Origin: Christiangramia flava JLT2011
Lineage (GTDB): Bacteria; Bacteroidota; Bacteroidia; Flavobacteriales; Flavobacteriaceae
Assembly: GCF_001951155.1 (NCBI RefSeq)
Contig: NZ_CP016359.1
Location: forward strand, 124,001-188,000
DNA length: 64,000 nt
Direction: 5' to 3'
Shown here: positions 52,659-60,748 of the stretch, one piece after another
Position numbering within the stretch: the stretch's first letter is position 1
Layout: each line of letters begins with the position of its first letter
Position numbers and translations under genes: made by a program
The notes under the pieces: model-generated
Databases searched by the model: none
Seen by the model: only the letters and a program-made list of their open reading frames with translations
What the model was told of the DNA's origin: nothing

Positions 52659-54392
52659 TTAACTTTTCATAAAATTGAAATATTCGAGCAGGATTTGATC
52701 ATTTACGGTTCTTGGTGTAAAGATCTCAAGCAGCACCGGCGCATCGCTTTCGCCAAAGAAATCTCCCATGTTTTTGGCGACCTCCTCTTCGTTCTGGGCC
52801 CGGCGATATTCCAGACCATACATCTCACAAAGAGGCCTCGCGTTCAGGTTATGAACAGTTTCAAAATAGGTATCGAAATTTTCAGAATTCTTATTTCCCG
52901 GAAGAATACGGAAAATCCCACCACCCTGGTTGTTCAACACGATAATTCTGAAATTCTTCGGAATATAATTGTTCCATAAAGCATTGCTGTCATAGAAAAA
53001 ACTAAGATCACCGGTGATGAGCAGAACAGGATCATCCTGCGCCACGGCAGATCCCACAGCAGTTGAAACCGTACCATCTATCCCGCTGGTCCCGCGATTG
53101 CAGAAAATCTTAAAGGTATGGTCCCATTCGAAAAGCTGCGCATAGCGAATGGTCGAGCTGTTCCCAAACTGGATAACCGAATTTTCCGGAACCTTCGGAA
53201 CGATCAACTGCATGGCTTTCAGATCAGAATAGGCAATTTCAGCCATATATTCTTCATGGCGTTTTTGGCGCTTTTGCCTGATGTCTTTCCAGAAACTGGC
53301 ATAATCACTTTCCACCAGTTCCGTAGCGGGCAAAAATTCCGTAAAGAACGAATTGATCTCGGTCTCAAAATGCTTATTCAGGCAGAAGAACGTATTGTAT
53401 GCTTTTTTGGAATCTACATGCCAGTGATTCACCGGGTTATAATTTCGCAAAAAGGCTTTGATCTTTTTGGAAACGATCATCCCACCGAACGTAAGCAGGA
53501 TATCCGGCTGCAGTTTTCGGAACAAACCTTCGCGGTCCTGGTCTTTTTCAATGGGACCAATCAGCGTATCGATTCGCGTAAAGAAATCGTCCTGGTGGAG
53601 ATTGGAAGTGGTTTCAGTAAACACGATCACGCTGGGATCTTTTGCCAGCTGATCTAAAAATTGCTGTTCCACCACATTGGGCTGTGCCACTCCTACCAGT
53701 ACCAGTTTTCTCCGGGCGCGGTTCCAAACATCAATATAAGGCTGCAACTGGTTTTGAGTATAATATCTTTCTTTGATCTCTGGAAAAATCTGCAACGGCC
53801 GCACTTCCATATTGTCTACCGTATCATACAAAGGCTCATAGAACGGCACGTTGATATGCACTGGCCCCATCTCTTCGATTGCCTTGTTCAGTGCCAGATT
53901 GACCTCGCGCTCATTATGTTTTTGGGCTTCAAATTGCTTTTGCTGAAGTTTTGGATCCAGGTTTTCTCCTTCCAGCACCAATTCAGAATACAGATTCGCC
54001 GAATATAAAATATGGTTTTCAAAAACGTTCTTTTGCCGTATGGTTTGACCATCGCCAATATCAATGCGCTCAATGGGGCGATCTGCGGAAATGACCACCA
54101 GCGGGATATCGCTGTAAAATGCTTCTGCTATCGCAGGATAATAATTCAGCAATGCCGACCCTGAAGTACATACCAAAGCAACCGGTTTTCCAGTTTGCTG
54201 AGCCATTCCCAGGGCAAAGAATGCTGCACAGCGCTCGTCGACGATGCTGTACGCTTCAATTTCAGAATGATGTGTAAATCCTATGGTTAAGGGCGCATTC
54301 CTGGATCCAGGAGAAATTACGACGTGTTTGATGTCTTTTGCAACACAAAGGGCCACCACCGAGCGGGCCACGGGAATCTTGGAATATTTCAT
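52659..54392 (-). CDS. menD: 2-succinyl-5-enolpyruvyl-6-hydroxy-3-cyclohexene-1-carboxylate synthase
   Basis: 577 aa thiamine-diphosphate enzyme of menaquinone synthesis; it joins isochorismate and 2-oxoglutarate. Marks: VISPGSRNAPLTIGF near the start, VCTSGSALLNYYPAIAEA, NRGTSGIDGTVSTAVG and the diphosphate motif GDLSFFYDSNALWN. Length is right for MenD. It receives isochorismate from MenF coded 50 bases upstream. Confidence 0.95.
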   Translation of the reverse strand: MKYSKIPVARSVVALCVAKDIKHVVISPGSRNAPLTIGFTHHSEIEAYSIVDERCAAFFALGMAQQTGKPVALVCTSGSALLNYYPAIAEAFYSDIPLVVISADRPIERIDIGDGQTIRQKNVFENHILYSANLYSELVLEGENLDPKLQQKQFEAQKHNEREVNLALNKAIEEMGPVHINVPFYEPLYDTVDNMEVRPLQIFPEIKERYYTQNQLQPYIDVWNRARRKLVLVGVAQPNVVEQQFLDQLAKDPSVIVFTETTSNLHQDDFFTRIDTLIGPIEKDQDREGLFRKLQPDILLTFGGMIVSKKIKAFLRNYNPVNHWHVDSKKAYNTFFCLNKHFETEINSFFTEFLPATELVESDYASFWKDIRQKRQKRHEEYMAEIAYSDLKAMQLIVPKVPENSVIQFGNSSTIRYAQLFEWDHTFKIFCNRGTSGIDGTVSTAVGSAVAQDDPVLLITGDLSFFYDSNALWNNYIPKNFRIIVLNNQGGGIFRILPGNKNSENFDTYFETVHNLNARPLCEMYGLEYRRAQNEEEVAKNMGDFFGESDAPVLLEIFTPRTVNDQILLEYFNFMKS

Positions 54393-54442
54393 ATTAGCCC
54401 AAAATTACAATTTCATGGGAATTCTATTGAACGCTTTGAGGC

Positions 54443-55585
54443 TTATTTAACAAGAACCGATTTCATGGTCTGTGCCTTATTCACGGTTTCCATCCATTCG
54501 TGAGCAGGATCACTGTCCCTCGTAATTCCGCCGCCAATATAGATACGCGCATCGCCGTCTTTTAATTTCATACAGCGCAGGTTCACGTACAAACTGGTTT
54601 GTTTCAGAATAGCCGAAAATTGCTGATTTTCCTGGTTTCTCCTGTTCCCATTTCGTTTTTTCTCGGTCTTAAAATTTAATTCTCCTAAAAACCCAGAATA
54701 ATATTCCCGGTCATAATGTTCATGTTTTTGGATAAATTCCAGGGCTTCCTTCCTTGGCAAACCACAAACGGCGGGAGTAGGATGTAAAGCTTCGATCAAC
54801 TTCGACTGGTCTTCAGCCTGACTTACTTTTCCGGAAATATCGGTACGAATATGCAGGAGAGTCCCGGCATGAGCTGAATAAGGTTTGGAGATCTCCCCAA
54901 TCTTAATTTCCGGCAAGCCTTCCAAAGCATTCAGAATAAAATCGGTGACCAGCAGCTGCTCTTCCAATTCTTTTTGTCCCCATTCTATTTGTTCCTGTCC
55001 TTTGTTTACCTGTGTTCCGGCCAATGCCATGGTTTCAAACCTGTCACGCTCCACCTGCAGCAAGGTTTCAGGAGTAGCACCCATCCAAAGACCAGTCTTG
55101 GGGTGAAACCAGCAGTAAACAAAAGCTTCCCGATATTTCTGAAGCAATTTTTTAAAAATGGGCATCGGGCTTGGATCATTGAGCTCGACCAGCTCCGATC
55201 TGGAGAGCACAACCTTCCGAAAACGCTGATCCCGAATGGCATCAATTCCTTTCTGAACCAGCAATTCATGATCTTTCTGGTCTTCTTCTGCCCCCACATA
55301 ACTCCCTTCGTAATCACTGCTCGTCTCCTCATCTGTAATCAATACTTCAGCCAGTTCAAACTGAATGGTTTCCGAGGTATTTTGCGGAATCAAATAAGTC
55401 TTACCATTCCGGTCGAAAGGAGCAAAAACAAATCCGTTTTCGCTAAAATCAGTTAGTTCATGAGCGGTGTAATCCTGCTGTAAAAGCAAATTAGCAAGTG
55501 CCTGTCCCGGTTTACGATAGCAAACAAAAGCCTTTTGTGCCTTGAGTTGCTGCTGTATTTTTTGAAAAAAATCTTCTTTCGTCAT
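54443..55585 (-). CDS. menF: Isochorismate synthase
   Basis: 380-aa chorismate-using enzyme that converts chorismate to isochorismate, the entry to menaquinone. Marks: KVVLSRSELVEL, GATPETLLQV, the active-site region ALHPTPAVCGLPR, and YSGFLGEL; the end has ARIYIGGGITRDSDPAHEW. It overlaps the start of this unit's hotdog gene stop by one base, so menI-like, menF and menD appear translationally linked. Confidence 0.94.
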   Translation of the reverse strand: MTKEDFFQKIQQQLKAQKAFVCYRKPGQALANLLLQQDYTAHELTDFSENGFVFAPFDRNGKTYLIPQNTSETIQFELAEVLITDEETSSDYEGSYVGAEEDQKDHELLVQKGIDAIRDQRFRKVVLSRSELVELNDPSPMPIFKKLLQKYREAFVYCWFHPKTGLWMGATPETLLQVERDRFETMALAGTQVNKGQEQIEWGQKELEEQLLVTDFILNALEGLPEIKIGEISKPYSAHAGTLLHIRTDISGKVSQAEDQSKLIEALHPTPAVCGLPRKEALEFIQKHEHYDREYYSGFLGELNFKTEKKRNGNRRNQENQQFSAILKQTSLYVNLRCMKLKDGDARIYIGGGITRDSDPAHEWMETVNKAQTMKSVLVK

Positions 55586-56007
55586 TATTTCTTTTCTTTC
55601 GGAAGGGCAATCGTGGTTAGTTTCACCAGTGAAATCAAATTATCGGCTTCATCGGTAATCCTGATCTCCCAAAGCTGGGTCGTTCTTCCGCGATGAATAA
55701 AACTGGCGCGGGCATACACGAAACCTTCACGAACGCTCTTCAGATGGTTGGCAGAAATCTCGATCCCCCGAATGAAAAATTCCTCCGTATTCAAAAAAAC
55801 ATAACTTGCCATACTGCCAACACTTTCGGCCAGGACCACGGAAGCACCACCGTGCAGGACGCCATCTGGCTGATGCACCTTTGAAGTTACGGGCATTTTC
55901 GCGATCATATAATCTTCGCCGGCATCCACAAATTCGATCCCCAGCGTTTCCATCAGTGTATTTTTACAGGCTTTTTCTGAAAGTTGGAGAATTTCTTCTT
56001 TCGTCAT
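55585..56007 (-). CDS. Hotdog-fold thioesterase (PaaI/MenI-like)
   Basis: 140 aa from the ATG at 56007 (MTKEEILQLSEKACKNTLME); the longer frame to 56040 is not needed. The hotdog motif VLHGGASVVLAESVGSMASY has the catalytic-region Gly-Gly and Glu of the 4-hydroxybenzoyl-CoA/PaaI thioesterases. Next to menF and menD it is a good candidate for the 1,4-dihydroxy-2-naphthoyl-CoA hydrolase that releases DHNA after MenB. The role is inferred from context. Confidence 0.88.
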   Translation of the reverse strand: MTKEEILQLSEKACKNTLMETLGIEFVDAGEDYMIAKMPVTSKVHQPDGVLHGGASVVLAESVGSMASYVFLNTEEFFIRGIEISANHLKSVREGFVYARASFIHRGRTTQLWEIRITDEADNLISLVKLTTIALPKEKK

Positions 56008-56025
56008 CGTTTTAAGATTGATTAC

Positions 56026-56041
56026 TTTGTAAAAATACAAA
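56026..56041. promoter_or_regulatory. Palindrome in the divergent menaquinone/hydrolase spacer
   Basis: TTTGTA, AAAA, TACAAA. It lies in the 45-base spacer between the divergent hotdog gene and alpha/beta hydrolase gene and overlaps where both promoters must be. TACTTTG at 56024-56029 region is close to a -7 box. Confidence 0.35.
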
Positions 56042-56052
56042 ACCCGAAAGAG

Positions 56053-56688
56053 ATGAGCAGCGAGAAATCGGTTTCTTACCAGATCAGCAACACGTATTCT
56101 ACTCTAAATGAGCGCACCGCCCACACGAAAAATATCTGGCTTGTTTTCCACGGAATTGGTTATTTGAGTCGGTATTTCTTACGCCACTTTCAACATTTGA
56201 ATACTGATGATAACTATATCATTGCACCTCAGGCCCATTCAAAATTTTACCTGAATGGGGAATATCGTCATGTTGGTGCTTCCTGGCTTACCCGTGAAAA
56301 TCTTGAAGAAGGTATTGAAAATATGCTGAATTACCTGGACGCTGTCTTTGAAGCTGAAAAATTAAAAGATGCTGAAAATCTACATATTCTTGGGTATTCG
56401 CAGGGAGTTTCGGTTGCCACCAGGTTCGTGGCACGCAGACGAATAAACTGCCAAAAGCTGATCATGCATTCCGGGAAAGTTCCGCAGGAATTAACTTCGG
56501 AAGATTTTAATTTTTTGAAGAATACCGAATTCGCTTTTCTCTACGGAAAAAATGACGAATACCTGAAAAATGGCATTATTGAAGTGGAAGAAAACCGACT
56601 CGCCGAACTCTTTCCGAAGAACCTGGAAATTCTGGCTTATGAAGGAGGGCATGAAGTAAATTCCGAACTGATCGCTAAATTCGCTTAA
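56053..56688 (+). CDS. Alpha/beta hydrolase (esterase/phospholipase-like)
   Basis: 211 aa from the ATG at 56053 (MSSEKSVSYQI); the open frame reaches back to 55984 but that would run through the divergent promoter. Alpha/beta hydrolase fold: WLVFHGIGYLSRYF (oxyanion strand), nucleophile elbow LGYSQGVSVATRF (Ser about 115), and the final YEGGHEV with the catalytic His. Size and style fit small carboxylesterases/lysophospholipases. Cytosolic; substrate unknown. Confidence 0.85.
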   Translation: MSSEKSVSYQISNTYSTLNERTAHTKNIWLVFHGIGYLSRYFLRHFQHLNTDDNYIIAPQAHSKFYLNGEYRHVGASWLTRENLEEGIENMLNYLDAVFEAEKLKDAENLHILGYSQGVSVATRFVARRRINCQKLIMHSGKVPQELTSEDFNFLKNTEFAFLYGKNDEYLKNGIIEVEENRLAELFPKNLEILAYEGGHEVNSELIAKFA

Positions 56689-56757
56689 TTTGAAGGATTT
56701 TTTACAATTACAGTCACTTAAAAAACGGCAAAAATCGCATAACATATTGCAGCGCAT

Positions 56758-58017
56758 ATGAGCATATTTTCAAAATCTGATTCTGTATTTAAGACGCTTG
56801 GCCCAGGATTTCTTCTGGCCGGGGCAGCTATCGGAGTTTCACATCTGGTTCAGGCGACTCGCGCTGGTGCCGATTATGGTTTTTTACTCTTTTGGGTTCT
56901 AATACTTGCCTGCGTTACAAAATATCCTTTTCTAGAATTCGGGCCTCGGTATGCTGCCGGCACCGGGAATCACATGATCACAGGTTACCGAAAAATGGGG
57001 AAATTCCCCTATTTCACATTTATCGCAATTACCGTAGGAAGCATGTTTATTATTCAGGCTGCGGTGACGATCGTGACAGCTGGTCTGGCCGAACGGCTAT
57101 TCGGGATGGGTTGGTCTGGCTTTACCTGGAGCTTTTTGATCATCGGTGCCTGTATCGCTTTATTGCTGATTGGGAAATATCCGGCGCTGGATAAAACCAT
57201 GAAATTTATTGTGAGCCTTCTAGGTTTAGCAACACTCACAGCCGTATTGCTTGCTTTTGGGGATGGCAGGCTGGAGACCGCGTTACATGTAAAATCTCCC
57301 GAAGTTTGGAACGAAGCAGGCATTGCTTTTATCATTTCGTTTATGGGCTGGATGCCGATTCCACTTGACGCTGCGGTGTGGCATTCCATCTGGACCAAGG
57401 AAAAAGCCGAAAATAATCGCCGAAAAACCAGTCTCAAAGAGGCATTTTTCGACTTTAACACCGGTTACCTGGCTGCTGCGATCATCGGTTTATTATTTTT
57501 CCTGATGGGCGTGCTGGTGATGTTTGGCAGTGGCATTAGCTTTTCTGGAAATGCAGTGGAATTTTCTGGCCAGTTGATCGAGCTTTACGGCAAAACTCTT
57601 GGCAGCTGCAGCAAACCGCTTATTGGCGTAGCGGCATTCATTGCCATGTTTTCTACCACCCTGGCTGTGGCCGATGCTTTCCCCAGGGTAATTTCTGAAT
57701 TGTTTGCCGAAGAAAAAGTCAGTTGGAAACCTGAGCAAAAATGGAAAACTTACAAATTGAATGTTTTTATTATTCCTATTCTTTCCCTGCTGATCCTGTT
57801 TTTCTTTAATGCCTCTTTTACAATCCTAATCGATTTTGCGACAGCCTTATCATTCATATCGGCACCCTTTCTGGCCTGGTTCAATTACCAACTGGTCACC
57901 GGCGAACAAATGCCGGAAAATGACCGGCCGGGTAAACATTACCGAATCTTCAGTTTACTCTGCCTCGCCGTTTTGATCATTTTCAACCTCATTTACCTCT
58001 ATACCCTATTCAATTAA
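56758..58017 (+). CDS. NRAMP-fold transporter lacking the metal-binding motifs
   Basis: 419 aa, about eleven hydrophobic helices. It aligns by eye with the NRAMP family (GPGFLLAGAAIGVSHLVQA at the N-terminus; family form GPGFLVAIAYIDPGN). The helix-1 metal motif DPGN is replaced by GVSH and the helix-6 MPH motif by WMPIPLDAA. It is therefore unlikely to carry manganese or iron in the usual way. Databases often call this branch NRAMP divalent metal transporter. It lies 92 bases before eutB in the same direction, so the cargo may be linked to ethanolamine. That is inference. Confidence 0.8.
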   Translation: MSIFSKSDSVFKTLGPGFLLAGAAIGVSHLVQATRAGADYGFLLFWVLILACVTKYPFLEFGPRYAAGTGNHMITGYRKMGKFPYFTFIAITVGSMFIIQAAVTIVTAGLAERLFGMGWSGFTWSFLIIGACIALLLIGKYPALDKTMKFIVSLLGLATLTAVLLAFGDGRLETALHVKSPEVWNEAGIAFIISFMGWMPIPLDAAVWHSIWTKEKAENNRRKTSLKEAFFDFNTGYLAAAIIGLLFFLMGVLVMFGSGISFSGNAVEFSGQLIELYGKTLGSCSKPLIGVAAFIAMFSTTLAVADAFPRVISELFAEEKVSWKPEQKWKTYKLNVFIIPILSLLILFFFNASFTILIDFATALSFISAPFLAWFNYQLVTGEQMPENDRPGKHYRIFSLLCLAVLIIFNLIYLYTLFN

Positions 58018-58109
58018 ACCTCAGTATTGCATTAAATAAAACTTAAAAGGCGGTAAATCAGTTTATTCTGAAGGAAAACTTTGTACATTCCTTTTAGTTT
58101 CAGCTTGAT

Positions 58110-59474
58110 ATGGCCTATAAATACGTACTTCGCGGCAACACATACACTTTCCAGGATCTGAAGGCGGTTCTGGCTAAAGCGAGTCCGCAACGTTCCGGAG
58201 ATGCGCTGGCTGGAATCGCGGCGGAAGACACTAAAGAACGTATCGCCGCTCAATATTGCCTGAGCGAAATTCCACTGAAGACATTTCTGGAAGACCTCGT
58301 CATTCCCTATGAAAATGATGAAGTAACCCGGCTCATAATCGATAGTCATGATCCTAAAGCATTTCAATCTATTTCCGGTTTAACAGTTGGTGAATTTCGC
58401 GATTACCTATTGTCCTATCAGGCCAATGGTGATACCTTGAAAAATTTGTCCCCCGGCCTGACTCCCGAAATGCTCGCGGCCGTTTCCAAAATCATGCGAA
58501 ATCAGGATTTGATTGCTGTTGCTCAAAAGATCGAAGTTGTTACAAAATTCAGAAATACGGTTGGTAAAAAAGGACATTTTTCGGTTAGACTACAGCCGAA
58601 CAATCCTTCAGACGACCCAAAGGGAATTGCGGCGAGTATCATCGACGGACTCATGTATGGCTGTGGTGATGCGGTGATAGGCATTAATCCGGCAACCGAT
58701 AATCCGCAGGAAGTTTCAAAATTATTGAAACAATTAGATGACTTTAGGCAGCAATATGAAATTCCCACGCAAAATTGCATTTTAAGCCATGTGACCACCA
58801 CGCTTGAAATTATTGAAAAAGCTCCGGTAGACCTAATTTTTCAATCCATCGGCGGAACGGAAAAGACCAATTCCTCTTTTGGAATTGACCTGAAATTACT
58901 TCAGGAAGCTTATGATGCCGGAAAGGAATTGAATCGTGGAACAGTTGGCAAGCAAATGATGTATTTCGAAACAGGCCAGGGTTCCTCACTTTCCGCAGAT
59001 GCGCATCACGGCGTCGACCAGCAAACCTGTGAGGCGAGGGCCTATGCCGTTGCGAGAAAATTCGATCCGTTTCTGGTAAATACCGTGGTTGGTTTTATTG
59101 GTCCGGAATATTTATACGACGGAAAACAGATCATTCGTGCCGCGCTGGAAGATCATTTCTGCGGAAAATTACTGGGCCTTCCAATGGGATGCGATGTTTG
59201 TTATACCAACCACGCGGAAGCTGATCAGGACGATATGGATTCGCTGCTCACGCTTCTGGGAGTTGCCGGTTGTAATTATATTATGGGCGTTCCCGGTGCC
59301 GATGATATCATGCTGAATTACCAGTCGACATCCTTTCACGACGCCATGTATCTCCGAAAAGTTTTAAATAAAAGACCAGCTCCTGAATTTGAAGAATGGT
59401 TGCTGAAAATGGGCATTTTTGACGAACAGGGTTATAGAAAGGAAATCAAAGACCAACTATTGAAACTGAAGTAA
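58110..59474 (+). CDS. eutB: Ethanolamine ammonia-lyase large subunit
   Basis: 454 aa, usual EutB length. It is the barrel subunit that, with adenosylcobalamin, converts ethanolamine to acetaldehyde and ammonia. Marks: FQDLKAVLAKASPQRSGD at the start, ETGQGSSLSADAHHGVDQ, GLPMGCDVCYTNHAEADQDD and the end GVPGADDIMLNYQSTSFHD. Its stop overlaps the eutC start by one base. No eutA reactivase, shell genes or aldehyde dehydrogenase are adjacent. Confidence 0.96.
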   Translation: MAYKYVLRGNTYTFQDLKAVLAKASPQRSGDALAGIAAEDTKERIAAQYCLSEIPLKTFLEDLVIPYENDEVTRLIIDSHDPKAFQSISGLTVGEFRDYLLSYQANGDTLKNLSPGLTPEMLAAVSKIMRNQDLIAVAQKIEVVTKFRNTVGKKGHFSVRLQPNNPSDDPKGIAASIIDGLMYGCGDAVIGINPATDNPQEVSKLLKQLDDFRQQYEIPTQNCILSHVTTTLEIIEKAPVDLIFQSIGGTEKTNSSFGIDLKLLQEAYDAGKELNRGTVGKQMMYFETGQGSSLSADAHHGVDQQTCEARAYAVARKFDPFLVNTVVGFIGPEYLYDGKQIIRAALEDHFCGKLLGLPMGCDVCYTNHAEADQDDMDSLLTLLGVAGCNYIMGVPGADDIMLNYQSTSFHDAMYLRKVLNKRPAPEFEEWLLKMGIFDEQGYRKEIKDQLLKLK

Positions 59475-60223
59475 TGTCAAAGCAACTTTCAAATAAGAAC
59501 TATTTGCAAACTGATCCCTGGGAGAATTTAAGGTCTCTTTCAAAAGCAAGAATCGCTTTGGGAAATTCTGGCGGAAGTTTGCCCACCGCAGCAGTTTTGC
59601 ATTTCCAGGAAGATCATGCTTTTACCAAAGACGCCATTTATTCCGATTTAAAGGAAAAGCAACTGCTTGAACAACTAAAGGAATTTCAGCTTCCCGTTTA
59701 CCAGTTTCAGACCAAGATTTCTGATAGAAAAGAATATTTAAAGCGTCCGGATCTTGGAAAAAAACTGGCAGAGAATTCAGAAGCCGAAAAAGGAAATTAT
59801 GATATCCTGTTTATTCTTACCGACGGACTTGCTGCCGACGCGATTAATGAACGAGCGATTCCGTTGCTACAGGAAATTCTTCCGAAATTGAGCGAGTATA
59901 AAATCGGTTTATGCCTTGTGAAATATGGTCGGGTTGCGATTGGTGATGAGATCGCTGAAAAAATAGGATCAAAATTCACGGCAATTCTAATTGGTGAACG
60001 CCCGGGATTATCCTCTCCAAAAAGCCTTGGAGTTTATACCACGTTCCATCCCAAACCCGGAACCACCGATGAACGCCGAAACTGTATTTCTAATATCCAC
60101 GAAAACGGATTGAGCGTTGAAAAAGCTTCCGAATTACTACAATACTTCATTAATGAATCTTTCCGAAGAAAATTGAGCGGGGTAAAGTTAAAAGCCGGCA
60201 ACGACCATCATCTTGAAGAATAA
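59474..60223 (+). CDS. eutC: Ethanolamine ammonia-lyase small subunit
   Basis: 249 aa, slightly shorter than the E. coli form (about 295 aa), whose extra N-terminal part is missing here. It binds cobalamin with EutB. Marks: TDPWENLRSLSKARIALGNS, VLHFQEDHAFTKDA, ILTDGLAADAINERA, VKYGRVAIGDEIAE, and TDERRNCISNIHENGLS. Coupled to eutB by an overlap. No clear terminator follows. Confidence 0.95.
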   Translation: MSKQLSNKNYLQTDPWENLRSLSKARIALGNSGGSLPTAAVLHFQEDHAFTKDAIYSDLKEKQLLEQLKEFQLPVYQFQTKISDRKEYLKRPDLGKKLAENSEAEKGNYDILFILTDGLAADAINERAIPLLQEILPKLSEYKIGLCLVKYGRVAIGDEIAEKIGSKFTAILIGERPGLSSPKSLGVYTTFHPKPGTTDERRNCISNIHENGLSVEKASELLQYFINESFRRKLSGVKLKAGNDHHLEE

Positions 60224-60276
60224 AAAAATGGAAAATTCTCAGAAAAAGAGTTCTTCTAAATAAGTGACTTGAATGA

Positions 60277-60642
60277 TTAAAAAATTCCTGTTTCCGGGCA
60301 GGAAAAAACAACTTCATCCTCTCTTCCGCCTTCAATAAGGTAATCATAAGTTTCCTGCTGGCTCATTTCTTTGACAACATCCCCTGTACAGTTATAAAAC
60401 TTTAAGAAGTAAACTGCATCGCATAGTTCGCCTGCAGGCCTTTGATAATAAACCGTCCTTCCTTTGTAGTTGCCCTTAAAAATTTTCTGAACACAAGCGC
60501 AATTCTCGCAACACGTTTCACTAACCTGATCTTTAAAATCTTGTAGCCATTCTTCATCAGCTGTACAGGGTAAATTATCTGAATCATTAGTACATGCTAT
60601 GAATAGGAAAAAGCAAAATGCGTAAAACAGAAAATTTTTCAT
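60277..60642 (-). CDS. Cys-rich lipoprotein, DUF6970-like
   Basis: 121 aa. Lipobox FLFIACTND (Cys 17). The mature part has eight further Cys, including the cluster ETCCENCACV. The stretch YKGRTVYYQRPAGELCDAVY resembles the small DUF6970 type of Bacteroidetes lipoproteins; this assignment is tentative. The Cys count suggests disulfides or metal binding in the periplasm. It lies downstream of eutBC on the opposite strand and after dnaK. Confidence 0.72.
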   Translation of the reverse strand: MKNFLFYAFCFFLFIACTNDSDNLPCTADEEWLQDFKDQVSETCCENCACVQKIFKGNYKGRTVYYQRPAGELCDAVYFLKFYNCTGDVVKEMSQQETYDYLIEGGREDEVVFSCPETGIF

Positions 60643-60699
60643 AATGGCTAGTTTCTATTTAGATGTGATCATAAAGAAAAGGTTGCGTGAAGCCATAAA

Positions 60700-60725
60700 A
60701 AAACCCTCACCAAAGTGAGGGTTTT
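60700..60725 (-). terminator. Intrinsic terminator after dnaK
   Basis: Arms AAAACCCTCAC and GTGAGGGTTTT around CAAA, 23 bases past the dnaK stop. Confidence 0.9.
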
Positions 60726-60748
60726 CAATTTATAATGGTCGTTTCAGA

